Shown here piece by piece: positions 40,950-53,553 of a stretch of 64,000 nt of DNA. The notes beneath the pieces are model-generated. The model was not told the DNA's origin and made no database searches. It saw only the letters and a program-made list of their open reading frames with translations. The stretch is from Penelope pileata (taxonomy: Eukaryota > Chordata > Aves > Galliformes > Cracidae). Every line of letters starts with the position of its first letter. The stretch's first letter is position 1. Made by a program: the position numbers and the translations under genes. The DNA lies in contig WBMW01003233.1 of assembly GCA_013396635.1 (NCBI GenBank), positions 1,013,689 to 1,077,688 of the forward strand. Direction: 5' to 3'.

Positions 40950-41640
40950 TTGTGCTTTCTGTGTGGTAATAGTGGCACTGGAAGCCAGACCAGAGCTGTG
41001 CCCATGGCCTCAGGTGCAGCAGGAGGCACCGGGGCTGGGCCGTCCCTTGGTTTCTGTGAGGGGCCGGGCGCGGGCAGGAGCTGGGTGTGGCGGCACAGCG
41101 GGGCCGGGCCGGGCAGGTGGTGGGGCCCCGCCATTCCCGGTGTGCGCCGGACCCCCCGCCCGGTGCGCAGCCGAGGGGCTCTGGGGCACGGGGCGGGCGG
41201 GGGCCGCAGCCCCTCCGTGGCGGGCACGGCGTCGTTTTACAGCGAGCAGCTTCCTCGCATTCCTGCGGCCGCTGAGCCCCAGCGAGCTGCCTCCCTCCCG
41301 GAGGGGGAGGAGGAAGGAGGAGGAGGCGGCGACGGCAGCGTTAAAAGGCGGCTGCTGAATGACGGCGGCTGCTCTCTGCGCCCGCCGCCCCGTTTGTCCC
41401 GGCCATGGAGGGCAGAGAGGATGCCGAGAGCGGCTGCGAGGCGGCGTTCGCCGAGGCGCGACGATGGGTGGAGGTGAGGCGCTGCCCATCCTGTCCCGAC
41501 CCAGGGCTGCCCCTGCCCGGGCGGGGGAAGCGGCTCCCGGGGTTCTGCTCCTCGCGGCTTTCGGAGGGGGTTAACGCGCGCGGGGACGTGTCCGGGTCCG
41601 GCCGGGTCCCCCTCCCCGAGTTAGCGCAGATGAGAGGGTG
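40950..41640 (+). promoter_or_regulatory. CpG island promoter of LMO7
   Basis: This is the only strongly GC- and CpG-rich block after the window start, with abrupt AT-rich flanks. It has GC boxes such as GGGGCGGG near 41188, CCGGGCCGGGC repeats near 41102, and a TTAAAAGG box at 41341-41348 that could position transcription about 25-30 bases later, near 41370. The long open frames on both strands here come from stop-poor GC-rich sequence, not from genes. Confidence 0.8.
41405..41473 (+). CDS. LMO7: LMO7 exon 1 coding part (start of calponin-homology region)
   Basis: LIM domain only protein 7 is a large scaffold at adherens junctions and the nuclear envelope that binds actin-associated partners and emerin; family members have an N-terminal CH domain and a C-terminal LIM domain. 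Here only 23 codons are present: ATG at 41405 in good context (GGCCATGG) to GAG at 41473, then donor GTGAGG. An acidic lead is followed by AFAEARRWVE, which matches the first helix of the CH domain in LMO7 and LIMCH1 (AFAEAQ-W-E). An in-frame TGA at 41360-41362 makes this the first in-frame ATG. The sequence alone cannot separate LMO7 from LIMCH1; the position after UCHL3 on the same strand, as on human 13q22, decides for LMO7. The rest of the gene is outside the window. Confidence 0.78.
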
Positions 41641-44600
41641 GCAGGGCTGCGTGTCTCTAATTAGGGCTCGTGGTTTCGTGCCGTCCTGTAAGTTACTTCT
41701 TCACCGCTCTGGGACGGCTGGAATTAAAGGTGCTCCTCTTCCTGCCGGTGGGATTGTAGGAAGCAGTAACCTGAAATTACAGTCACTTCTCTTTTTTCTT
41801 TTCTTTAAACGCTGGTGTCTGGCTGCACGCAGCCTGACGCAGGTGTCTGTGTTTCTGCAGTCGTTACATGCGATTGCACGTTTGCCGTGTGGTAACCACG
41901 GGGAGAGGCTGAAGGCAGCAGTTCCAGCTGTGCAGTGTGCGTGGGACGTGGTGCTGTGGGATGGGGCCCCTCGGGGCAGCGATGGGGGGCAAGGTTACAC
42001 CTGGGGGGCATTCCCCTCCCGGGGTGCGCTGTACTCCCGGGGGAACCCCAGCGTCCTGCTCTGTGCCATCCAACAGCCCCGAGCCCACCTCTACGTGCCC
42101 TTCCCTCTGCATGCCCTGCCGCCTGCTCGCCTGCCCTGGGGCATGTGCTGTCAGAAATACACTTCTAGTAACTTTCACAAGAGTGAATGTTGGCAGGAGG
42201 GTGTTTGTTACTACTTTCCACCTCTTCACAAGTTCTTCCAGACCGGAGTTCTTTGTTTCCTCTGTAAAACAATGACATCTAGTGCTTAAAGTCTATCGAG
42301 GATGTACAGAGAGTTGTGGAAATCCTGTGACACCTCCACCTATAGTGCTCTCAGGTCGCAATGTCACCTCTGTAATTGCTGGTTAAAGCAGTCCAGATTT
42401 CCCCATGTGTCAGTGCTGTGAGAGCCATCTAGAAGCCCAGGTCATTAAAGCACTCTTCTCCTGCGCGTACTTATTGCATTGCTTTTTCTCATAAATTAGT
42501 AAAACTTAATTTCCATGAAGGCAATACTATTCCATCTTTGGAAATGCTACTTTAAGGGTTTGAGGGTTGTTTTTTTTCTTTCTGTCCACTTGATGTTGGC
42601 TGGTTGTACCGTTCAACAAAGCCCTCCTCTGCCCCCTGCGCATGGGAGCAATGGCCAAGCAAAGTGAGTGTAAGGTTCTGTAGGGGAAAACGTGTGCTCA
42701 GCTCTCTCCCTGCCTCCTCGGATGTGCGTGGTTGTACTCTGTTTCTGGGATGTGAAAGCTTTTCTCGTTTTAAAGTAACTTTTAGATTTACCCCTTCGGT
42801 AAACTTTTCTTTTAAACAGAGTAACTTAAAAACCTGAAGGTATGGATAAACAGGATGCTAAAAATTCTGTAGTGTTGAAGGGACATGTAAATATTTATTT
42901 CCATATGAAAGGAGGTTTCCATTTCAGAGGGTCTGCTGCATTGCTCTGCTCTTTAAATCCAGATGGGCTAAAAGCACAGGGCCGACCACTTCCGTTCTAT
43001 GGGGAGAATAAAGATATTTTGAGAGTAACGAGACGTCCCGAGGTTATGTGAGCCCTGGTGCAAGCAGCGGTATGCATGGGGAGAGGGTGAAACCCGAAAC
43101 AGTCCTGAGCCCTAACGATTAAGCAATTAGTTCTGAAGGTCAGTCAGATTCCCATATATTTATGAATTTCTTACGTTTTGGTAAGGTTTTTGTGTGCCAG
43201 TTCCCCTGAGCATTAGAGGAAGATGAAAGCATACAAACACGAGCTAATATATATTTAAAATAATGAGCAAAACTCTCTCTGTGAACTGTTGGTATTTTCC
43301 TTAGCTAATAAAATCAACATTAGAATATTTCTGTATTTCAATATAGTACTTCTCAGATTCTGATATTCAAAAATAAATAAATCAGAAAGCCTGAGCTCAA
43401 ACTCTGAAGTTGAGTATTGTGTGCACTTGAAAATGGGAATGAGTGTTCCCCAGATCTTGGGGGTGGGAGTGGGAGGGAGACAAAAGAAAAAGGGAAAAGA
43501 AACCCCATACCTCAAAACATTAGAAGATTTTTCTGATTCATTTTGAGGTGTGTTTTATGATAACGCGGATGAGACAGGTCTGTAGTCTTTACAGTGTCGC
43601 ATCCCCAAGCCCCTTGTAAATGAGGTTTTGTACGCTGTGGAGAACTGGCGGGGAAGCTGCTTCTTGTCTTGGTACCCAAACTTATCAGTGGAGGTGCAAC
43701 TCTGGCAGGGTTTTGCTTTGGAGAAAGAGTGGTTATTTCTGCCCAAGACTCAAACCCTTTTCAGGTGCCCCTGTGCTGACAGCTTCTGCAGAGCCCAGCA
43801 CTGGTCAGTGCTGTTGGGTTCTTGCATCCGGGGCTTTTGGGGTCTTCTGAGCTGTGCCCGTACCAACTGCTGCTGCTCAGGATCATGCACAGCTCGACCT
43901 TCATGCAACAGCTCGCCTGGGCATGTGGTATGTGCCGAGACCAGAATAAAACACTGAAATAACACCGCTTAACAGCAGTTTCTCTAAGGTAGGGCTGTGT
44001 TTGCCAAGCTAGAAATAGCTGGGCTTTCACAATAATTTTACTGTGTTCTGTTCCATATTATAACTTGGGAAAGCCAAAGCTGTTCATCAAAACCCGGCTG
44101 TCTTCCCCAGCTATTCACTCTCCCATGTTGCCAGGTCTGTTTCCCTGCACTCAGCTCAAGACGTCCTTCCTCTCTGCACTCCACTGCCAAGTTCATGTGT
44201 GCACTGAGTGGTGAAACATGGGCCCGCTCCCCCCGAACGCCCAGCGCCGTGTTCGAGGAGCTCAAGAGGGGCTGTTCCCTTGTAAAACCACTCAGCTTTA
44301 TGCTCGTGTTCGGTCTCCTAAATGAACCCTAATCTTCAGGTAAATGTCTATGGTTTGAAATTGTTTGCTGAAGCAACTTGAAACCTGACCTGCAAAGTCT
44401 GTAAATCTTTACTTAGAGTGCCCTGAGGCAAATAACACTTGGATTTTTTTTTCCCTCTCTTTTTTCATCCCTCGTCAAAGTAGCTGAATGCACACTGTGT
44501 ACAAATCCTGTCTGAGGGAGAGCGGGAAGTGAGCGTGTGCTTGAATGAGTTGCTGGAGTGAAGCAGCAGAGCTCCAGGAAAAGCAAATGGAGCGACTTTG

Positions 44601-47600
44601 ACAAATCCATTGGAGTGAAAACTAGGTGTTAGGCCAAGTAACTTTTTGTATTGCAAACTATTTCAGGGCCTCTTGCCATCGGATATTCCTCCACCAATGG
44701 CTGATCTGGGGTTATTGAAGTCAGATGTTCTGCAAGCTCCTGACAGCATTTGATGCTGTCATCGAGAGCGTCAGTCTTGGGATTGCAAGCAAGATCCTTT
44801 ATTTTAGTCCTGGGACCGTTCCTTGTGCACTGTAACAGGAGAGGCCTTTCTATCACTGACACTGCCTGGTGTTGATGGAGAGGGGTATTTTGCTGCTGAG
44901 ATTTCTGAAGATAAGGGTTTTGTCACTTCTGTTAGGCAGCATTAGAGAGAGGGACCCCAGCATACCTGGGGGGCAACTGAAGACAGTTCTGCTGTTCCCG
45001 TCTCAGCACGGCCATTAAGTAGGTGGTAGAACAGTGTAACCTGCCTCAAAGCTGTTGTGTGTTAACAGCTTCATTGATGCATTACGGTATGCTTTTCAGA
45101 GTCAAAAAACAAAATTTAAAGATGTCACATTTTGGCTGTTGGCAAAATTTTTGTTTCCTGTTTCCTTTTACCAGGGAAGAGAAGTGCATACACACACACC
45201 CTTGCTCAGAAGTTGAAAAGCAAATTTGAGGAGTTGCTTGGTAGGAAAAGTCAGCTCCAGAATAAAACTGGAGAGCCGGCACTGCTTACTGAGATCTTTT
45301 GGTTTGGACTCGCAGTGCAGCAATCACATCCAATGAATGGTTTCTGACATGTGGTCACCAAATGTTTCTATTTGTTGAAACCATTTGGAGCCTGCATTTC
45401 TACTGTATATTTTTATGGCTTCTGCAGATGCAGCGAGAGGCCTGGCAGCCATGTTTTTCCTGTATTTGCATAGAGATCTTACCTCAGCGATTGTTTGGTT
45501 TTGTTTTTCCCCCAAGCATGAATCTGATGCATACAGTCTGGTATGGCAGATGGGAGAAATAACTGTAGAGAGAGAGGCTGGTTCAGACTCATCTTACTGC
45601 TCAGATCCTGTTGTCGTAGGTGCATTTGTTTCAGTGGCACTAATTCCTTATGAAAAGTTTTTTCTTGGTTCTGAATATGGTGTTTTCAGGTGGTGTGCTG
45701 AGAGCCAGTCAATGTCCTGGACAGTGTCAGATTCAGAAATCTTTGAAAGAAAAGGCAAATCCTCTATGTTGTGCTGCCTAAAGCCATGTCTAATAGTGGC
45801 TAATTCTGTCAAGTCATAAAACTTGGGTGGGCTGGTTTCTGGAGAACTTCTTGCAGCACTCCAGCCAAAGTTCTGGCTTGCTCCTGCATAAGGGATGTAT
45901 TTAAGCCTCCATTAGGTATCTGCGTCAGTATTTCATTATTGTCTGTAGGTTCTTGGCAGTGAGCCCTTGCATGGAGAAAATTTAAGTGTATCCAATTAAT
46001 ATATAAATCTGAATTGATACAGAAGTATACATGCTGTTAAGTAAGTACTATAGGAACGTAAATCCTAGAAATAATGTTTTCATTGGCTGCAGGCTATGAA
46101 AGCACTTGGAGAAAATGTCATTTTGCTGGTATAGCAGCGATGATTTAGAGGGAGAGAGTGACAGTATTGTTTTATCTGGGTGAACGTTGCTCTCTTGCCT
46201 TGTCCCATCCTCTCAGGCCTTGGGAAGGATATCTGTGGTATATAGGGAGGTGCATTTGAGAGACAAATAGGACTGATTTTTTTTTGCTGGGGAAAAAGTA
46301 AAATCTATCTCGAAGGCTCTCCAAGGTGGCTTTTATATATATATTTCAAGTGAACTCTGTATATTCACATCTCAGCTGCCTGAAGTCAGTCTTCGCACAA
46401 CAGAGCGATGGGCACGCATAGCTTTTAGCTGAGCTGTTTCCTTTGTGGGCAGTTGCCTCTGTAGTTCTCAGCATTGTTTTAAAACTTCGTATGAATTCAG
46501 CATCTGCAGGCACTTTAAGGGGAATGACTAACTTGTCGACTATAGAAATGTCCGTGTCATATACATTTGGAAAATGTAGTGCTGTTCAAGGCGTTCTACA
46601 GAAAATTTTGACTGGAGTTTTGTTTTCTTTTGTTCTGTGCTACGTGGTGGAGGCACTACTGTTCTTTTCTTCCTGTCTTTTATGTTTTGATTTGTTTTTG
46701 AACTGTGACCTGATCTTCCTTTAGTTTCCCTTAGTTTTGTGAGGTCAAGTGTGTTTTCCTCCTGTAGTTTGGGGGAGGAGGTGAGGTGATGACTTCCATG
46801 TTCAACATGATTGTTTTTTATCCCTCCCCCTTCCCCCCCAATCCTCATACCTTAGTGGGCTTCCTTTTAGCACCTTTTCCTTGTTAAACACTTAGTTCAA
46901 ATTCTTTAAGTTTTTAAAGAGCACTTGGGTATATTGCGTTAGACTGGGACTTTGCTGAGCTTTAGAAAACACTTGGGTTTTATTGTGTTTTAAGAACCAG
47001 ATACATTCCAGCTGTTCCTTGTACCTACCACTCCCTGTCTTTAATGTTCCTTTCACTCCTGGAGGAGGCAATTTTTTTTTTCTTAATTAGGAGCAAAACC
47101 TAACAAAAAAAACCTTGTTTTTTTTTTTCTTTTTAAGTGAGACTGACCTAAACTTGACTATCATTTATAAAATGGATTTTCCATCTTCAGTAGTTTAATG
47201 GGAGTCTGCATGTGTTCTCAGACCCAGTATGGTACAAATGCTTCTGCTAATCTGTGGTGTACTTGACACACCTTACATATTATACGAATTACCTTGGAAG
47301 GAGTGTTTTGTTTTTGCTGTTTTTCACGTCTGAATGCTGTCAATCTAAGGGAGAATCTAACTTGAAAGGAATGCAGAGAGTAAGTTATTTTAGAATAGGT
47401 TCTTTGGTTCCTCACACTGTGAGCTTCTGTAAGCAGTTGTAAATCTGGCCTTTTATGAGTAGTGCAAGATTATTTTTTCTCCCCAATGAAAAGAAAGATG
47501 TATGGATATGACTTACAGTGTGCTAGTTTCCAGCTAGATGTTTCATTGTAAAACCTTAGTTTGTGTTACACTGAGAAAAGAAACTTGCTTTCAACAGTGT

Positions 47601-50346
47601 CTTGCATTTGTCCTACAAAACATCTGGGATTATCTTAGAAGGGCATGAGGTTTATGAGACCTGCTTTGTTGTTTTCCAGTGCAGGGTGTGTTAGCACTTT
47701 ATTTTTTACTTTGCACTAGCTAATGTGAAAGTCATATTCAGCTCTGAATCATTACTATTAGAAAATAAACCCAATATACTAACTTTGGGAAACAGGTAGT
47801 AATGTGTTAGCCAAAAATCCAAAACCATTGTCATATAATACATTTAAAGGAATATCTGGCTTGGAATCAGTTCAATTAGCATAAAGAATACTTAAGCATT
47901 GGCCCAGCCTATCCTCCAAGAGTAAGCTTCACAATGATGCAGTTTTGTGTTGTTGCAGTGTGGTGCTGGTGAAATGCCAGCACTTGGCCTGTGCTTCTGC
48001 CTCCTTTCATGGTGGCAGTGGCTCCAGTGATTAGGTTCAGAGCACCCATCTGATGATGGAGACCTGGCTTGCGGTGTAGCATTTTGCAGTATTTACGTTC
48101 AGCTACTGAAGGTGTTGTGCTTAGCTTCTTTTACCTGACCAGCTCTATGGGTCTGCATGTGAAGATACGCAGTCTGTGAAGTGCGTCTGCTTGATGCTCC
48201 ATAGAAGTTGCATCTAGGGTGTTGATGACCCTGGAACTTCTAATTGTGGTTTATGTTAGTGGCATGTGTAAAATTGAGAATGGGGAGGTGGGGGGAGTAA
48301 TTGTTTCAGTGTTGGTTTTGAAGCATTTGGCTCTAGGGAGGTGGGAGCCATCTGTGCTCGCACCAGGCAGGCGGTGGCAATGGCAGAGCTCATATTTTGG
48401 TGGCAGCTCTGTAGTTGCATCCAAGCTGATGCAAGTTCTCCATGCAGGCAATGAAGAGGCAGACGCCCAAGTTTAGACAAGCCTGGAGGCCTCTCGAATC
48501 ACCTGCTTCTGCTCATTGCCTACCTCTCTTCCCTACATGGCTTGGGAGCCACTCACCAAGTGCCTGGGGTCGAGGTAGGAGCTAGACACCTGAATTAGGG
48601 AGGCTGGCTTCCATCCATAAATAACTTCTTCAGGATGAATTTCATAAGGCTTATAAATACAGTTGAAACTGTTTTAAATAGAAACTCTGCCAGGAGTTTC
48701 TGGGCTGAGGAATTTGAAAAAATTTGATATGCTTATAAACCAGCTTCCGCTATGGCAGAAGCAGCCCTCGCAGCTTGTTAGAGTTTCATTGTTTGCGAGA
48801 TGATCCCTTAGATGGTATTGGGTTGTCTGGCCCAGCAGTTCTGCCGCGATCGCCTGCCATTCACGGGCACAGTTGAATCCCAGATCTAATCTCCAGTGCT
48901 ACGTGCAAATTCTTTCCTGGAAGTGCTTTATTGGCCCACTCTTTCTCATTTATTTATTTCCGTCAGGAAGGAATTTGAAAAATCCAGCTTGCAGAGTTTG
49001 TTCTGAAGCTTTCTACATGCTCAAATGACTATCAGTTAGTAAATCATGATGTAATAAAGAATGCAAGCAAACGAAGCCAGATGTCAAAGTGACTGTGGAG
49101 CAGATGAAGAAAACTTAAGATCGAGGTTTGACGTTACAGTTGGATGGTTTTTGTAGCAACAGCTGTTGCACTGCCTTGAGATGCTGCTTTGGGTGCTATT
49201 TCAGGTGAGGTGAAGCTGCATTTCCACTCCAGGAAAAACTTTTGTTCCTCCTTGTGTCATGCTCTCTTTGCGTAAGCGATGGCACCACTGACAATAATGC
49301 ACCTTCTTGATGCACCTGAAAACATAATCCTGAGGAAAAATGAGCTTGACATCTAATTGTAAATTCTTCTGCAAATAGAAAAGGGTTGTAACAATGGTAT
49401 TGTTTGTCTTATATAAAGGTTTTTAACTAGCTAATTTTGGAAATGCCAGGTGGGAATCTTCATTGTGAGTTTTATGCATTCAGTAAAAATGTTGTACGGA
49501 GTTGTGCTTCAGCTGAATAGAAATGGGGTGAGGAAGAAGGCATGAGCTCCAGGTACAGATGAATATCTCTCTCAGACATTTGCCTGATGCTGTGGAGGGA
49601 AAAAAGCCTAATATAATAAACATTGCCTTAATGATTATTCAGGAAGGTATTGCTTCACTACTACAAGCCTTATGTGTGGATGGATTTTTTCAAAGGGAAA
49701 TCCCCATTAAAATGCACAGACTAGGTTGCTCGCTAACGACCTAGCTTCCATGCATCTGATAAGACCAAAAAGCCCTCTGTGACTTTGGGCTAGGTCCTGC
49801 AGACATGGGCTGTCATCTCATTTGGGAGCATGGCTAAAGACTCCAGGGAGTTCTGCATGTCAAGTGTCAGTGGATGCATTTGGGAACTCTGCTCTGTGGA
49901 GAAATGACAAAGGAGAGAGGTTGGTAAAGTGAGGGTGAGAAATGTGTTTCTAAGGTTCTTTGTAAATGGCTACTTTTTCTTCTTATAGGAGTGAATTTTC
50001 TGCTTTGTATTTCAGTTACAAATTTCAATTAGAAAGTCCTGGCTTCTTGAATGCGTTGTTTTGTATTTGGGGCATTTAAAAGATGGGAGGAAGGGGAATG
50101 CACTCTCAGGCTTCTCTAAATTTATGAATGTATTTACTGCACTTATTTCAATTTTTCATTTTGTATTTGTAAAATTAGTATCTCGTCTGTTTTACCTATC
50201 ACTGGACATGAAAGCTTACTGTAAGACCTGGCTAAAAATGTGTGCACACGTGGCTTATTCTTTTCTTTCCCTTTCATGGCATCTCATTTTCCAGGGGAAT
50301 CTTTGATCTTTCCGTGTGTAAATTGACTTTCCTTGGAATTTATCAT

Positions 50347-50372
50347 AAAAAAAATAAAAATAAAAATAAAAA
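50347..50372 (+). repeat. (AAAAT)n simple repeat
   Basis: An A-rich run followed by three TAAAAA units. Confidence 0.85.
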
Positions 50373-53300
50373 CTATTTTCCTAAACTTGTGATATACCAT
50401 ACTGAAGAACAGTGCTGTTAATCATCTGGTTCTCGGTATAATGGTTAATTTTGTCAGATTGAAGAATGCTCAGTCTGCATACTTCGGCAGCAAGATTTGT
50501 TTTCATGTGTGGGCAAGCCTCTTGAAAGAACTGTATCTATTGATCATGGCAACAAAACCTAAGGTTGGAGCAGTGTTTCTCCAGCCTGCCTGCAGAGCTG
50601 TTAGGGAGGCTGACATTCACTTTGTTCCCGGTGCCTGGTGAGAAGATGCTTGATGTGTGCAGATTTCCAGTGGTGACTCACAGGATTGTTTTCTTTCCCC
50701 TACCTCCAGCCTAGGAGGTAGGATTGAGGAGGGTGTGCCTTGTGACAGTGTGACAGATTTCTACCCTTCAGATAGAGGGGAATGAAATGTGAAAGGATGT
50801 TGGTGTCTATCAGCTGTTCTTAAAGGTATGCCAGCCTTTCTCACCACAGCCTTTGTTTTCTAATATCCTTAGGGCATTATCTCTAACCAATCTGTTCTAT
50901 GGCTGTGCTGTGGCCACGTGTTATCTCTGTTCTTATTCTGTCACTGTTGTGCGGAATCTGGTGCAGGCTCTGTTTAACAGATGTTATTGCTGGGGAGTGA
51001 ATGGAGGAGAGATCCTGATCTTGAGACCCTTCTTATCCCCATCTTAGCACATGCTCATCTGCCCAGGTGCAGATGTCTTCATTTCTTCTTGAGGCAAGGG
51101 ATAGTGTGGTTTGGGAAGGGGCATGTTACCTATAGACTGCTTGTCGAAGTAGATGTGATGTGTGCCAATTTTTAGCCAATTAACCGATGTTTTGGTCTAC
51201 AGATGTGTATGATGTTGCTCAGATTGCATCTAGTGGATTAAATTTCTGTCAGAGATGTAGATTTAAGACCTTCTTGTGCTTTGGATGTGTCTTTCTGCCC
51301 AGTCTTTGTTGTGTATGTGAAGAAATTTGGCCGCAATAATGCAGAAAATTATGTAAGCTGATTTACATCCAGCATGAATACTCGTGTATTCCACAGCCTT
51401 ATGCACCATAAACAGCCTTTGAGCCTAGAAAGCTTTAAGTTAATTTTACTGGACGCAGCTAATCACTTTCTTTTAATCAATGAGTCAGGATACAATTCAA
51501 CTTCATTTTTTGGGAAAAGATTGTAAGTACAGAATGTGCTTCTATGTAATTCTTTTTTTCAGTCAAAGTTTGTTTCCCAGAGTACTGGTAATAGACAGGT
51601 TCCTCAGCACAGCGGCTGCTCATCTCTTTGAGAGCTTGGTAGTCTTAGTTGTGGAATGTAATATCCTTACCATGAGAAGTGTGTATTGGAAATTTTGTCT
51701 AAGCAAACCATTTTAAATCCTCTTATGTTTAGAGGTAGGTACGTGGACCTCATATGCCCCTTCCTTTATTATATTGGATGTATAATACCATGGTGTAAGA
51801 AATCAAATCTCATTGTGAATGGTATTGTTATATAACCTCTTCTGTCTACTTTTGACATGGTTTTAATCCTGTGATTCAGAAGGGAAGTGGAGAGGTGCAG
51901 ATAAAAATCCATCCTGTGGTTGTGACCAGTCTGGGCAGCATTGAGGATTTTAACATTCAATCCCCGGGTCTTTTCTCACTGTATGTTATCATAGCATCAA
52001 CAATTAGGTACTGAATATTGCTGTACTTGTGGTGTGATGCTTCTCAACTTGGTAAGAGAAGTTTTAGCAGTCTCCTCAACTTCCATGAGCAGCTCCAGTT
52101 TACTTGTCCAACTCAAATGATCTTCTCTTGTTTTAGTGTAGGTTTTGCAGCCTTAATGCTTTCTGGGTTTTTGCCAGGAAAATCTGGTTTTAATCTTGAA
52201 TTCTGAGTTACATTTTTTGAGAGGCCTTCAGAAGTAAGCATGAATCTTCAGTGTGAACTAAATGTTTGATTACTTCCTGGATAAAAGTGCCAGGACGCTT
52301 TCTGCTTTACACTGAATTTGACTGGAGTCTGTAGCAGCAACTCCCAGTGGTTGTTAAAACATCTTTTTTTTTTTTTTGTTGGTGATAGTTGAGATTTTTG
52401 TTGTTGTTAGAATTACCCTGACATGTATAGGAATACTTATAGTGCATTTCTTGCTATTAAACTTCTGGCATAATTAGGCAAGAGCACTGTCACAAAACCA
52501 CAATTTTGGTTCAACACTACAAGGACTAGCAGTAATCTTTAATGACTTCTAGAACCTTGTACGCACGCTGTTAAACCATAGCTGTCAGCATGAAGTTGTG
52601 GAAAAAATCTCTGAAGCAGTGACTGGTTCCAGGGAGAGGTCTCCTGCAGTGAGAACCTCAGTATGCTATTTTAGAGCCCAGCACCTCTTGCTTCTATTTA
52701 TATGGTGTCAGATAGTGTTTGTTGATTATGCTTGTTGCAGACACCATTTGTTGCAGTCTCAGACAATGGGGAAACTGCTGCACAGAGCAAACCAGCAGCT
52801 CATGTTCTGCCTCTGCGTAGGTTCATTACGCTAACCAAGTTACTCCCATATATGCAGTCTGGAAATACTTGAGGTCTTTGATCTTGAAAACTTAATGTTT
52901 GAAGAATGTAAATGATGCACTTCTTTGATCTGCTTCTTAAATTAAATGGTAATTGTCAAAATTACATTAGGCAGCTCTCCACTTATAGGTTTGTGCTTTT
53001 CATTTCACACTACCCTAATTTTAAGCCATATGTTGTTGCTGTTTTTTCATCAGTGAATTCTGGTAAGGGGATGATCCTTATGTTTCTACATGGTCTAATC
53101 GTTAGCAGTGTATTTATTTAGCAGTAGACCTTGACATGCAATTCCTCTAATGCCAGCTCCAAGGCTCATCAGTTTTGTCTGTGTGCCTGTGTATTTGTAA
53201 CTGGGGAGATGAGTCTTTAAGGGGGAGCAGTAGAAAACTGAGAGATGCAGAATTGTGTGTGCCCAGAATGGGAGGACCTGATGTCTTCCTTTTAAATTGG

Positions 53301-53510
53301 CAGGAAATGCTTGGGCATATGCTTTGCTGGCATCTGCTGATGTGTTCTCCCAAGCATCTGTTGATAGTGAAGTAGCAGAAACTTATCTGAATTCTTCTGT
53401 TACTGGGCTATTTGTTGTTCACTTTCCAAATTACTGTCATCTTATATTCAAAAACCTGAGTTAATTCGAGGTTCCTAAAATGTTGATGAAGCTCATGCAA
53501 AGTTCAATCT

Positions 53511-53553
53511 TTTCTAATGCACTTTCATCAGCTTTCTAATTCACTTTCATCAG
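53511..53553 (+). repeat. Imperfect 21-bp tandem duplication
   Basis: Two copies of a 21-bp unit ending CACTTTCATCAG (53511-53531 and 53533-53553) differ by one base and are separated by one base. A partial TTTCT-rich unit precedes them. Confidence 0.85.

Noticed and set aside
41010..41489. 159-codon - strand frame and other long frames in the CpG island
   Set aside because: Proline/arginine-rich translations from stop-poor GC-rich DNA; no homology and no splice logic.
41405..42289. 294-codon open frame starting at the LMO7 ATG
   Set aside because: Only the first 23 codons resemble the family. After GTGAGG at 41474 the translation is CpG-island intron read-through.
45385..45819. 144-codon + strand frame
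   Set aside because: No recognisable motif or exon context; treated as chance.
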